Shown here: in pieces, positions 1-7,609 of the stretch
Numbering within the stretch: position 1 is the first letter of the stretch
Layout of the letters: each line of letters begins with the position of its first letter
Source: an uncultured Vibrio sp.
GTDB lineage: Bacteria; Pseudomonadota; Gammaproteobacteria; Enterobacterales; Vibrionaceae
Direction: 5' to 3'
Assembly (NCBI RefSeq): GCF_947488985.1
Contig: NZ_CANLBV010000025.1
Location: 1-48,570 of the forward strand
Length of the DNA: 48,570 bases
Notes under the pieces: model-generated
What the model saw: only the letters and a program-made list of their open reading frames with translations
What the model was told of the DNA's origin: nothing
Database searches by the model: none
Program-made: the position numbers and the translations under genes

Positions 1-134
1 TCTATCGGATTCTTACATGTTGGTAGGATCATTCAACTGATCTGCCGATTATTGTCTTAACTGATCGGCATTAGAGCATCAAGCTCCTTTATTTAGACTA
101 AATCAGTTTGCATCATATTGCGTGGGAAATGGAC
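1..134. other. left-edge intergenic stretch, no gene seen
   Basis: No open frame with a ribosome binding site is visible on either strand. The only structure is a 7-base inverted repeat, TGCCGAT at 43-49 and ATCGGCA at 64-70. It has no T-run on either side, so it is not an obvious terminator. The upstream neighbour lies outside the window. Confidence 0.5.
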
Positions 135-638
135 TTATAAGTCGTTGAACTCAGGACTGTAAGCAATCTCACCAGAATGTCCCGCCAGTGCGCCATCAAC
201 TAACTCGATAGCTTGGAAAGCTCCCTCAGGCACATCCCAAGCGCAGCTCAAACCAAACTCACTCGCAGCCTTGAAACCAAAGCGACCATAATAGGCAGGG
301 TCACCAAGCACGACACAGGCTGGGTAACCGAAATCAACCAAAGTAGAGAAAGCATCTTCAACCAGTGATTTAGCAATGCCTTGGTTGCGGAACTCTTCTT
401 TCACAGCAAGTGGCGCAAGCCCCTGCCAGTTGTGATCTTCACCTTTAAGGGTTATTGGGCTAAACATCAGGTGACCAACTACCTCGCCTTCGTCAGAACA
501 AGCCACCAGCGATAGCGTTAAATGACTATTCTCACGCAAGCTCATAACCAAATTAGCTTCTGCATCCGTTTCAAAAACAGATTTTAATAGACGATCAATG
601 ACAAGTATATCTGCCGGTGCTTCAGTTCGAATAAGCAT
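135..638 (-). CDS. GNAT-family N-acetyltransferase (YhbS-like)
   Basis: A 167-residue protein with the GNAT fold. The acetyl-CoA loop is visible near residues 83-90 (the EFRNQGIAKSL segment matches the R/Q-x-x-G-x-G/A signature). The C-terminal half carries GDPAYYGRFGFKAA, typical of YhbS-type acetyltransferases. The substrate is unknown; in E. coli yhbS also lies next to ubiT (yhbT). Its ATG overlaps the 3' end of ubiT by 17 bases, so the two genes are co-transcribed and probably translationally coupled. No missing motif or odd composition was noticed. The family call is secure; the acetylated target cannot be read from sequence. Confidence 0.9.
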   Translation of the reverse strand: MLIRTEAPADILVIDRLLKSVFETDAEANLVMSLRENSHLTLSLVACSDEGEVVGHLMFSPITLKGEDHNWQGLAPLAVKEEFRNQGIAKSLVEDAFSTLVDFGYPACVVLGDPAYYGRFGFKAASEFGLSCAWDVPEGAFQAIELVDGALAGHSGEIAYSPEFNDL

Positions 639-1149
639 TCATTACCTCACTTTGTGTATCTGGGGATTGTACTCCCTTCTGCACAAAATCAGCCAATTGA
701 TTTAACAAAGTTTTCATCGGAGTCGGCAATAAGTCCAAATCTACGCTATCCATCAAGTTTTTGACCTCTAAACCGAGCTCGGTATCACCTTCAATAGACA
801 GTCGACGTTGGAAGAAAAGCGTATCTGGGTCTTCTTTACGTCCCGCAATCAACACAAGATCGTTGAGGTTCCCGCTAAAACTGACATCTTCAGCGACTTC
901 TTTATCAGCTACAATCAGTTGCTCATTTTCGTAACTAATACACCAACTTAACCCCATATCTTTTATTGAAACTTTCAGCCACTTATCTTCTAAGAACTCA
1001 AAGTCACCATCTTCTAGGGCTTCTTTGAATACATTTTTCAGTGCCTCTAGTAAGACTCTTTTTTGTACTGTTTTTGGCAATAAATGGACTGGAGATCGCA
1101 AAATTGATGCGGCATTTTGAACTAGTTGAGTACGAATCTTGTTTATCAC
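622..1149 (-). CDS. ubiT: UbiT, SCP2-domain factor for O2-independent ubiquinone synthesis
   Basis: The protein carries a sterol-carrier-protein-2 (SCP2) lipid-binding domain, including RKEDPDTLFFQRRLSIEGDT, the conserved core of E. coli YhbT/UbiT. UbiT works with UbiU and UbiV to make ubiquinone without oxygen; those two genes lie 2.5 kb away on the other strand. I start it at the GTG at 1149 (175 aa, close to E. coli UbiT, about 174). The longer frame opens with two ATGs at 1191/1188, but they overlap a candidate -10 box (TATGAT, 1192-1187), have no ribosome binding site, and the extra residues do not resemble the family. The GNAT gene follows with an overlap. Confidence 0.88.
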   Translation of the reverse strand: MINKIRTQLVQNAASILRSPVHLLPKTVQKRVLLEALKNVFKEALEDGDFEFLEDKWLKVSIKDMGLSWCISYENEQLIVADKEVAEDVSFSGNLNDLVLIAGRKEDPDTLFFQRRLSIEGDTELGLEVKNLMDSVDLDLLPTPMKTLLNQLADFVQKGVQSPDTQSEVMNAYSN

Positions 1150-1186
1150 GCGACTTATCCGTAAGTTTGTCAATAATATTGAGTGC

Positions 1187-1228
1187 ATCATAGATGATGT
1201 TGAGTTCTCAGTTACTGTTATGTATCAA
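1187..1228 (-). promoter_or_regulatory. candidate FNR-activated (class II) promoter of ubiT
   Basis: On the plus strand 1215-1228 reads CTGTT-N4-ATCAA, 8 of 10 matches to the FNR consensus TTGAT-N4-ATCAA with one perfect half. On the minus strand TATGAT at 1192-1187 is a 5/6 match to the -10 hexamer. The site centre lies 41.5 bases upstream of a start predicted near 1180, which is class II geometry. The leader to the GTG would be about 31 nt. Binding itself is inference. Confidence 0.5.
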
Positions 1229-1328
1229 TTAATTTCTATTTGGTACTTAAGCTTTAACATCCTGAAAATCATCGTTATAGTAATTCAGGAAGTGAGAGTC
1301 ACTGCAGATAGGCATACTCACAGGCAGA

Positions 1329-1369
1329 TATCGATAGCGATACAAACCGTAATAAGCATTTATCGATAG
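1329..1369. repeat. paired TATCGATAG motifs upstream of rocS
   Basis: TATCGATAG occurs at 1329-1337 and again at 1361-1369. The core TATCGATA is itself palindromic, and the copies are 32 bases apart, about three helical turns. They lie 38-78 bases before the rocS start, so they may be a regulator site or overlap the promoter. No regulator is recognised. Confidence 0.35.
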
Positions 1370-1406
1370 TGAATATTTAAGCTCTCGGAGAATTGGTAGT
1401 ACTTTG

Positions 1407-3446
1407 ATGCCTCCCCAGCAACTACAACATTGGTTTACTCAGCTAACAGCAAACAGCCCGTTCTTTTTTGCCGTGCTCGATGCCCAACATAATTATGTCA
1501 TGGTGAGTGAGCGTTACTGCGATATCGCGGGGTTAAATCAGACTGAGCTTGCTGGCATGAATGACCGCCAAACATTAGGCGAGCAATTCTACCAACACCT
1601 TAAGCCTTATTATGACCGAGCATTCAACGGGGAAACGATTGAGGCCGAAGTCACTCTTAACGAAACCGCCCTCGATACCAGCCTTCACTTCAGTCTATCT
1701 CCACTTACCAATGGCAACAAAACCGATCACATCGTTTTTCATGCCTTCGACACATCAGAAAACCAAGTTCTTGTTCGTTCGTTAGAAGAATCCGAAGCGA
1801 AATTTTATAAGCTATCTCAATTACTCCCGGTTGGGCTATTGCTGGTCGAAAACGACTATATTTTGTCAGCAAACTCTGCCGCATCGCGTCTATTGGGTTT
1901 TAACTCTACCACTGACTTAATCGGTGAAGAGTTAGGGTGCCTATTTATCGATCAACAAACCAAAACAGTCTTCAATCATCGCCTCAGTGAAATTATTAGT
2001 GAGTCTGGTTTGGCTTGCTTAACCAGTGCTCGATGTGGTTTTGAGCGCAAGGTTCAATTGAATATCGACTCGACATCCGTTCTTGGCAGTCGCACGCAGC
2101 TGGTGCTAATCCAAGATGCACAAGAAAGCATCACACCATTTCCTGTGGCTAACGGGGAAGATATCTATATCGATGCACTGACCAAGCTCTGTAACCGAGC
2201 AGGGTTTACCAAGCGCCTTGAGCAGTTCATTCATAATGACACAGCTGCGGTTATGCTCTATTTAGACATTGATAACTTCAAAAATATCAATGACTCACTT
2301 GGGCATCACATTGGCGATCGGGTAATTAAGGAAGTCGCGGCACGCTTAAAGCGTCTACTGCCTCGTAAAGCAGTCGTTGGCCATCTAGGCGGTGATGAAT
2401 TTGGTATCATAATGCCAGAGCCAGAGGGATCACAAACACCTGAAAAGCTCTCCGAGAAAATCATTGCCTTGGTCAATCAGCCCTTCGATCTTCACCACTT
2501 TACTAAACGCCTGTCCTGCTCGATTGGTAGTGTGAAGTATCCTCAAGATGGCACCGATGCTCGTATCTTGCTGCAAAACGCCGACACTGCGATGTATGAG
2601 GCGAAAGATCGTGGCCGAAATCGCCTGATCAAGTTCAACGAACAGATGAACAAAGAAGCCCGCATGCGATTGTGGCTTGAGATAGAGCTGCAAAAAGCGC
2701 TGCAACAAAACGGACTCGAGGTTTGGTACCAACCAAAAGTAAACGCACGTGACTTCACCATTAACGGTGCAGAAGCTCTAGTTCGTTGGAAGCACCCAGT
2801 AGAAGGCTACATCAGCCCTGCCGCTTTCATCCCAGTTGCAGAACGTGCTGGGCTTATTGAACAACTTGGCCGAGTGGTGATGCGTGAAGTATTTGCTACG
2901 GTTAAGCGCTGGAAGATACAGGGTATTCTACCTGGCCGCGTCGCGATCAACCTATCACCAGAGCAGTTTGGCAATCCGAAACTGATTGATTATATGGAAA
3001 AGCTGCTGCGTTCGACCGAGCTCGATCCAAGTGCGATTACGTTTGAGCTGACGGAAAGCGCAGTCATGAGTGATAGTGAACACACACTGCAAATGCTGAA
3101 CGCCATCAAGAAACTCGGTTTTGCTCTCTCCATTGATGATTTTGGTACCGGTTACTCTTCACTGTCTTACCTTGCTCGTTTCCCGATTGATGAGCTTAAG
3201 ATTGACCGTGCTTTCATCTCGGATATCGATACCCTACCCAAGCAAATTACCGTGATTGAGAACATCATCAATCTTGGCAAATCTCTTGATCTAACCGTGG
3301 TTGCAGAAGGTGTCGAAACCAGTGAGCAAGCGACTCTACTGTCGAATCTCAATTGTAGTTCTATTCAAGGCTTCCACTTCTACCGTCCTCAACCGAAACA
3401 AGATGTCGAAGAGCTATTCGCTCAAAACCGTCGCCACAAGAACTAG
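1407..3446 (+). CDS. rocS: RocS-like PAS-GGDEF-EAL c-di-GMP protein
   Basis: A 679-residue cytoplasmic-looking protein with no clear membrane segment. Two PAS-like regions (about 10-115 and 130-230) precede a GGDEF domain with intact GGDEF at 328-332 and an EAL domain with EALVRW at 456-461. The other EAL catalytic motifs are present (DDFGTGYSSLSYL, ELKIDRAFI, VAEGVET), so it should hydrolyse c-di-GMP. The usual RxxD inhibitory site before GGDEF is not seen. It lies next to ubiUV as V. cholerae rocS does, which supports the name. I start at the ATG at 1407, preceded by GGTAG; an in-frame TTG is three bases upstream. It divides the divergent ubiT and ubiUV units. Confidence 0.85.
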   Translation: MPPQQLQHWFTQLTANSPFFFAVLDAQHNYVMVSERYCDIAGLNQTELAGMNDRQTLGEQFYQHLKPYYDRAFNGETIEAEVTLNETALDTSLHFSLSPLTNGNKTDHIVFHAFDTSENQVLVRSLEESEAKFYKLSQLLPVGLLLVENDYILSANSAASRLLGFNSTTDLIGEELGCLFIDQQTKTVFNHRLSEIISESGLACLTSARCGFERKVQLNIDSTSVLGSRTQLVLIQDAQESITPFPVANGEDIYIDALTKLCNRAGFTKRLEQFIHNDTAAVMLYLDIDNFKNINDSLGHHIGDRVIKEVAARLKRLLPRKAVVGHLGGDEFGIIMPEPEGSQTPEKLSEKIIALVNQPFDLHHFTKRLSCSIGSVKYPQDGTDARILLQNADTAMYEAKDRGRNRLIKFNEQMNKEARMRLWLEIELQKALQQNGLEVWYQPKVNARDFTINGAEALVRWKHPVEGYISPAAFIPVAERAGLIEQLGRVVMREVFATVKRWKIQGILPGRVAINLSPEQFGNPKLIDYMEKLLRSTELDPSAITFELTESAVMSDSEHTLQMLNAIKKLGFALSIDDFGTGYSSLSYLARFPIDELKIDRAFISDIDTLPKQITVIENIINLGKSLDLTVVAEGVETSEQATLLSNLNCSSIQGFHFYRPQPKQDVEELFAQNRRHKN

Positions 3447-3513
3447 ATAGCGCTGTAACAACATCCCCTTTCAAAGACCAAAACATCACTAATCCATACC
3501 CCAAATGGGGTAA

Positions 3514-3538
3514 AAGCAGGTTTATCCATCTAAACCTG
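3514..3538 (+). terminator. hairpin after rocS, weak terminator candidate
   Basis: GCAGGTTTA and TAAACCTGC form a 9-bp stem with a 6-base loop, and a smaller ACCCC/GGGGT hairpin lies just upstream. The following bases (CTTACATC) are not a U-run, so this may end rocS inefficiently. It directly abuts the candidate FNR site of ubiU. Confidence 0.35.
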
Positions 3539-3577
3539 CCTTACATCAATTCCGTCATTCATAATTCTTCATAAAAT
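3536..3577 (+). promoter_or_regulatory. candidate FNR-activated promoter of ubiUV
   Basis: CTGCC-N4-ATCAA at 3536-3549 keeps one perfect FNR half-site (7 of 10 overall). TAAAAT at 3572-3577 is a 5/6 match to the -10 box, placed so that the site centre is 41.5 bases upstream of a start predicted near 3584. This is the same class II geometry as at ubiT. Confidence 0.42.
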
Positions 3578-3612
3578 GCTCACTTCAACTTAATTCTACT
3601 GGTAGTAAGCAA

Positions 3613-4626
3613 ATGGAACTCTTATGCCCAGCGGGTAACTTACCTGCGTTGAAAACCGCGATTGATTGCGGTGCGGATGCTGTCTATATCGGATTCAAAG
3701 ACGATACCAATGCTCGACACTTTGCTGGCTTAAACTTTGCTGGAAAAAAGCTTGATCGTGCTGTGCAGTATGTGCATGACCACAACAAAAAAATTCATGT
3801 TGCGCTAAACACATTTGCTCACCCAAATGGATTCGAACGCTGGACTAATGCGGTAGACAACGCGGCTGCGCTGGGTGTCGATGCGCTGATCATCGCCGAC
3901 ATTGCGGTGCTGGAGTACGCCGCCAACAAATACCCAGAATTGGAGCTGCACCTATCGGTACAGGCATCGGCGACCAATGCGGCGGCTATCGATTTCTACC
4001 ATAAAAATTTCAACGTCAAACGTGTGGTGCTACCGCGCGTATTGTCGATTCACCAAGTGAAACAGCTTTCTCGTAATATCACGTCTGATGTCGACCTTGA
4101 GGTCTTCGCTTTCGGTAGTTTATGCATTATGGCTGAAGGGCGCTGTTATCTCTCTTCATACATGACAGGTGAATCACCAAATACAGTGGGTGCATGCTCT
4201 CCTGCGAAATACGTTCGCTGGCAAGAGACTGAAACTGGCCTAGAGTCTCGCTTGAATGAGATCCTTATCGACAAGTATGAAGCGGGGGAAAATGCAGGCT
4301 ACCCAACGCTGTGTAAAGGTCGCTTTGAAGCCGATATCGATGGTGAGCGTAAGCGCTACCACGCACTTGAAGAGCCAACCAGCCTCAATACGCTATCCAT
4401 GGTACCTGAGCTTTTCGCCGCGAACGTGGCCTCTGTGAAAATTGAAGGTCGTCAGCGCAGCCCGGCTTATGTCGAGCAAGTGACTCGCACATGGCGCGCA
4501 GCCATCGATCGCTACTTAGCGAACCCTGAGCAATACCAAGTGGAACAAGCTTGGAATGCGACGCTGGCGAATGTATCTGAAGGTACACAAACCACGCTTG
4601 GCGCTTATCACCGTAAATGGCAATAG
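3613..4626 (+). CDS. ubiU: UbiU, U32-family Fe-S subunit for anaerobic ubiquinone hydroxylation
   Basis: A 337-residue U32-family protein starting MELLCPAGNL. With UbiV it forms the iron-sulfur heterodimer that hydroxylates ubiquinone precursors without O2. Four cysteines that would ligate a [4Fe-4S] cluster are visible at 171, 178, 195 and 234 (contexts GSLCIMAEGRCYL, VGACSP, PTLCKGRF), close to the positions known in E. coli UbiU. The gene is complete and followed within about 20 bases by ubiV, so the two form an operon. The candidate FNR promoter upstream fits anaerobic use. Confidence 0.95.
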   Translation: MELLCPAGNLPALKTAIDCGADAVYIGFKDDTNARHFAGLNFAGKKLDRAVQYVHDHNKKIHVALNTFAHPNGFERWTNAVDNAAALGVDALIIADIAVLEYAANKYPELELHLSVQASATNAAAIDFYHKNFNVKRVVLPRVLSIHQVKQLSRNITSDVDLEVFAFGSLCIMAEGRCYLSSYMTGESPNTVGACSPAKYVRWQETETGLESRLNEILIDKYEAGENAGYPTLCKGRFEADIDGERKRYHALEEPTSLNTLSMVPELFAANVASVKIEGRQRSPAYVEQVTRTWRAAIDRYLANPEQYQVEQAWNATLANVSEGTQTTLGAYHRKWQ

Positions 4627-4644
4627 AGCCAAATGGAGAACTCA

Positions 4645-5523
4645 ATGAAATACGCATTAGGCCCTCTACTTTATTTCTGGCCAAAACAAGACGTTGAAAG
4701 CTTCTATGAACAAGCAAAATCGAGCTCTGCTGATATCATCTACCTAGGTGAAGCCGTGTGTTCAAAGCGTCGTGAGATGAAAGCGAAACACTGGATGGAC
4801 ATCGCTAAAGAGCTGTCGGCTTCAGGTAAACAAGTAGTCTTGTCGACCATGGCATTGCTCGAAGCACCAAGCGAAGTCAACATCATGAAGAAGTACATTG
4901 ATAACGGCGACTTTGCAATTGAAGCCAACGATGTGTCTGCAATCCAGCTGGCAAGCGAAAGCAAGGTACCGTTTGTGGTTGGCCCTGCGGTGAACACCTA
5001 CAATGCGCAAACGCTGAACCTGTTTTTAAAACAAGGTATGACGCGCTGGTGTATGCCGGTTGAACTTTCTCGCGAATGGCTTAGCAACGTAATGACACAG
5101 TGTGAAGAGCTCAATATTCGTAACAAGTTTGAAGTCGAAGTGTTCAGCCACGGCTACTTGCCTCTTGCTTACTCAGCACGCTGCTTTACGGCTCGCGCAG
5201 AAAACAAAGCCAAAGACGACTGTGAAACCTGCTGTATCAAGTACCCGACCGGACTGCAGGTCGAGAGCCAAGAAGGCCAATCGGTATTCAACCTTAATGG
5301 CATCCAGACCCAATCGGGCTACTGCTACAACCTAGTGAATGATTTACCCAACATGCACGACTTGGTTGATGTGGTTCGTTTAAGCCCACTCGGCATCGAT
5401 ACCTTCTCTGAAATTAATAACTTCAGAGCCAACGAACAAGGTCAAAAACCGATGAAGATTGAAAGCCGCCAATGTAATGGTTACTGGCATCAACTTGCAG
5501 GTTTAGACGTAAAAAACATCTAG
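4645..5523 (+). CDS. ubiV: UbiV, U32-family Fe-S partner of UbiU
   Basis: A 292-residue U32-family protein, partner of UbiU. From the ATG at 4645, cysteines fall at 39, 180, 193 and 197; these are the cluster-ligand positions reported for E. coli UbiV, which supports this start. An in-frame ATG at 4633 would add four residues, but its bases (ATGGAG) contain the GGAG ribosome binding site, 6 nt before the ATG at 4645. The gene ends at a strong hairpin terminator shared with the convergent MATE gene. Confidence 0.95.
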   Translation: MKYALGPLLYFWPKQDVESFYEQAKSSSADIIYLGEAVCSKRREMKAKHWMDIAKELSASGKQVVLSTMALLEAPSEVNIMKKYIDNGDFAIEANDVSAIQLASESKVPFVVGPAVNTYNAQTLNLFLKQGMTRWCMPVELSREWLSNVMTQCEELNIRNKFEVEVFSHGYLPLAYSARCFTARAENKAKDDCETCCIKYPTGLQVESQEGQSVFNLNGIQTQSGYCYNLVNDLPNMHDLVDVVRLSPLGIDTFSEINNFRANEQGQKPMKIESRQCNGYWHQLAGLDVKNI

Positions 5524-5554
5524 TTCGATAACTGAACCTATCAGCAACAGATAC

Positions 5555-5587
5555 AAAAAAAGGTCTAGCATTCACTAGACCTTTTTA
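5555..5587. terminator. bidirectional terminator between ubiV and the MATE gene
   Basis: AGGTCTAG (5561-5568) pairs with CTAGACCT (5575-5582) around a 6-base loop. There is an A-run on the left and a T-run on the right, so it can end transcripts from both convergent genes. Confidence 0.85.
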
Positions 5588-5608
5588 GTTCGACTTAAGA
5601 AAAACGAT

Positions 5609-6946
5609 CTATGCCGTCGCTGTTTCCAGCGGTGAAGCATCTAGCTTCTTTACGTCTTTGTAGAGCATCATCATCACCACTACGCTCAACGCGATATTAG
5701 ACAGTGGATACGCAATCCAGATCCCCGGCACACCATACAACTTAGGCAGAATGTACAAGAACGGCAATTGAATCAACATATTGCCTACCGTCACAAACAT
5801 AGCCTTACTGCCCTTGTTCACCGCCTGGTAGTAAGCACCCGCGACCACTAAGAAGCCATCAAGCGCCAATGCGAACATGTGCAGTCGAATACCCAATACA
5901 GTGTAATCAACTAGCTGAGGTTCGTCCGAATTAAACACTGAAACAAACTCACGTGGGAATACGTTCAATAGCAACACAAACGCGACACCAATCAAGACAG
6001 AACTCGACATCGCAATCTTAAGCAACTTGCGAATATTCGCTTGGTTACGCGCGCCATGGTTGTAGCTCACCAATGGTTGCATACCGTTAGCGATACCTTC
6101 CGCAGTCAGGTAATAAACAGTCACGATGTAGCCCAAAATAGCGTAGGCACCAATCATCAACTGGTCACCATATTGAGAGAACAAAGCGTTGTGCAATGCC
6201 ACCATCATTGAGCCATAAGCGTACATAAAGAAGCTTGATGTACCAATTGCGAAGATCTGTGGGATTACCACAAGCTTCAATCTCAATTCACTCCAACGTA
6301 AACGCAGGTTTGCACGGCGTGAGAAGAAGTAAACTAGACCCAAAGCCGTTACCACAAACTGAGCAATCGCTGTAGCCAATGCCGCGCCCATCAATTCCCA
6401 TCCAAATAGAGCGATAAGCAAGTAATCGAGAACGATATTAATGACCGCACCAATAATCATAAGGATAGTCGCTAAGTTTGGGCTATCGTCGTTACGCAGT
6501 AGAAACGGCATTGCGATAGAACCCAGCGTAAACACGCTAGCGCCAATCAAGATGTGTAAGTACTGCAAACCAAGCTCATACACACGCCCTTCTGCGCCCT
6601 GCCAAAGCAAAAAGTTATCAGCAAACAGGTACAGCAATACAGAAACGATTGGTGTTATGGCTAACAACAAAGTTAAACCAGTAGCTAAGATCTGCTTAGC
6701 ACCTTGAGTGTCTTTTTTACCTTGGCGAATCGATACCAGCGCTCCAGTACCCACACCCACTAGCATACCTAGGCCAAGAATCGAACCGATCACAGGCCAC
6801 GCAACATTGATGCCCGCCAGCCCATCAGCACCGACATAACGACCAATAAAGATGCCATCCACTACTTGGTAGAGGCCATTAACCAGCATCGCCGCTACCG
6901 TTGGGATTGTGTATCGCCAAAATTGACGACTAATTGAGTTACTCAT
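5609..6946 (-). CDS. MATE-family multidrug/Na+ efflux transporter
   Basis: A 445-residue inner-membrane protein with about 12 hydrophobic segments. The N-terminal half contains PTVAAMLVNGLYQVVDGIFI and GADGLAGINVAWP, typical of MatE-domain exporters that use Na+ or H+ gradients. The second half repeats the fold (TAEGIANGMQPLVSYNHGAR). Substrates cannot be read from sequence. The gene is downstream of and parallel to a marR-type regulator, with a copy of the predicted operator in between, so it is probably derepressed when the regulator binds a ligand. It is complete. Confidence 0.92.
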   Translation of the reverse strand: MSNSISRQFWRYTIPTVAAMLVNGLYQVVDGIFIGRYVGADGLAGINVAWPVIGSILGLGMLVGVGTGALVSIRQGKKDTQGAKQILATGLTLLLAITPIVSVLLYLFADNFLLWQGAEGRVYELGLQYLHILIGASVFTLGSIAMPFLLRNDDSPNLATILMIIGAVINIVLDYLLIALFGWELMGAALATAIAQFVVTALGLVYFFSRRANLRLRWSELRLKLVVIPQIFAIGTSSFFMYAYGSMMVALHNALFSQYGDQLMIGAYAILGYIVTVYYLTAEGIANGMQPLVSYNHGARNQANIRKLLKIAMSSSVLIGVAFVLLLNVFPREFVSVFNSDEPQLVDYTVLGIRLHMFALALDGFLVVAGAYYQAVNKGSKAMFVTVGNMLIQLPFLYILPKLYGVPGIWIAYPLSNIALSVVVMMMLYKDVKKLDASPLETATA

Positions 6947-7000
6947 TTCTTACTCTACTTTCATTGTGAGTCACATATCAGTGGGATATGACTCGATAAA

Positions 7001-7021
7001 TTAGTTAATAAGGCTAACTAA
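7001..7021. promoter_or_regulatory. predicted MarR operator before the MATE gene
   Basis: TTAGTTA (7001-7007) and TAACTAA (7015-7021) form a perfect 7-base inverted repeat with a 7-base spacer, between marR and the efflux gene. The same motif with identical spacing occurs upstream of marR. Confidence 0.6.
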
Positions 7022-7034
7022 ATATCTAAATTAA

Positions 7035-7448
7035 TTACTTCAACGCTTTATCTAATAACTGGTTCAGTTGCTTAGACTCTTGCTCAGACAAACGGCTTTC
7101 CAGTATTTGTGCCATCACCTGATAGATCTTGCTCTCTTCTTCTAAACCTACTTCTGCTTTATGAGTCAGTACCACGAGTTTAGATCTCGCGTCTTCGAGA
7201 AAGGGTTTACGCTCGACAAGCCCCTTTCTCTCTAGCCTCTGAACCATAGTGGTTGCTGAAGGCTTAGTCACTTGCATCTCAGTCGCAAGATCCGTCAATC
7301 GGATCGGCTCTGGTGATGTCTGAATGACCTTCAAGTAGTCATACTCGTTGAAGCTCAATTGGCAAATAGGATCTTCATTGATCTGAGTTCGCCATATCTT
7401 AGAGGCGAAGCGCTCAATCTTTTCTAAATTCTGGTTCAGCATACTCAC
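7035..7448 (-). CDS. MarR-family transcriptional regulator
   Basis: A 137-residue winged-helix protein. The recognition-helix region is LTDLATEMQVTKPSATTMVQ and the wing LERKGLVERKPFLEDARSK, both typical of MarR. The flanking helices would form the dimer. It lies directly upstream of and parallel to the MATE gene. Two copies of the same palindrome (7001-7021 and 7467-7487) flank the regulator gene, which points to autoregulation and direct control of the pump. The ligand is unknown. Confidence 0.92.
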   Translation of the reverse strand: MSMLNQNLEKIERFASKIWRTQINEDPICQLSFNEYDYLKVIQTSPEPIRLTDLATEMQVTKPSATTMVQRLERKGLVERKPFLEDARSKLVVLTHKAEVGLEEESKIYQVMAQILESRLSEQESKQLNQLLDKALK

Positions 7449-7466
7449 CTAATCAAAGAATGGAAT

Positions 7467-7487
7467 TTAGTTAGCAAGACTAACTAT
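7467..7487. promoter_or_regulatory. predicted MarR operator before the regulator gene
   Basis: TTAGTTA (7467-7473) and TAACTAT (7481-7487) form an inverted repeat with the same 7-base spacer as the copy at 7001-7021, placed 19-39 bases upstream of the regulator start, where it would cover the promoter. Confidence 0.6.
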
Positions 7488-7560
7488 TTTAGTGTTATTT
7501 AAATAAAAAGGCAATTAAAAACGGGACCCAGTTTATAAGAAAGGAGGATGAAAAATAAGC

Positions 7561-7585
7561 AAAAAAAACCGCTGACAGGCAGCGG
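7561..7585 (-). terminator. intrinsic terminator of nlpI
   Basis: On the minus strand CCGCTG and CAGCGG pair around a 5-base loop and are followed by a run of T residues, 25 bases after the nlpI stop codon. Confidence 0.8.
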
Positions 7586-7609
7586 CTTCTCGGAATCAAA
7601 ATGTATCGC

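Noticed and set aside
43..70. TGCCGAT...ATCGGCA inverted repeat at the left edge
   Set aside because: No U-run on either strand and no gene start at a suitable distance; too little sequence to judge.
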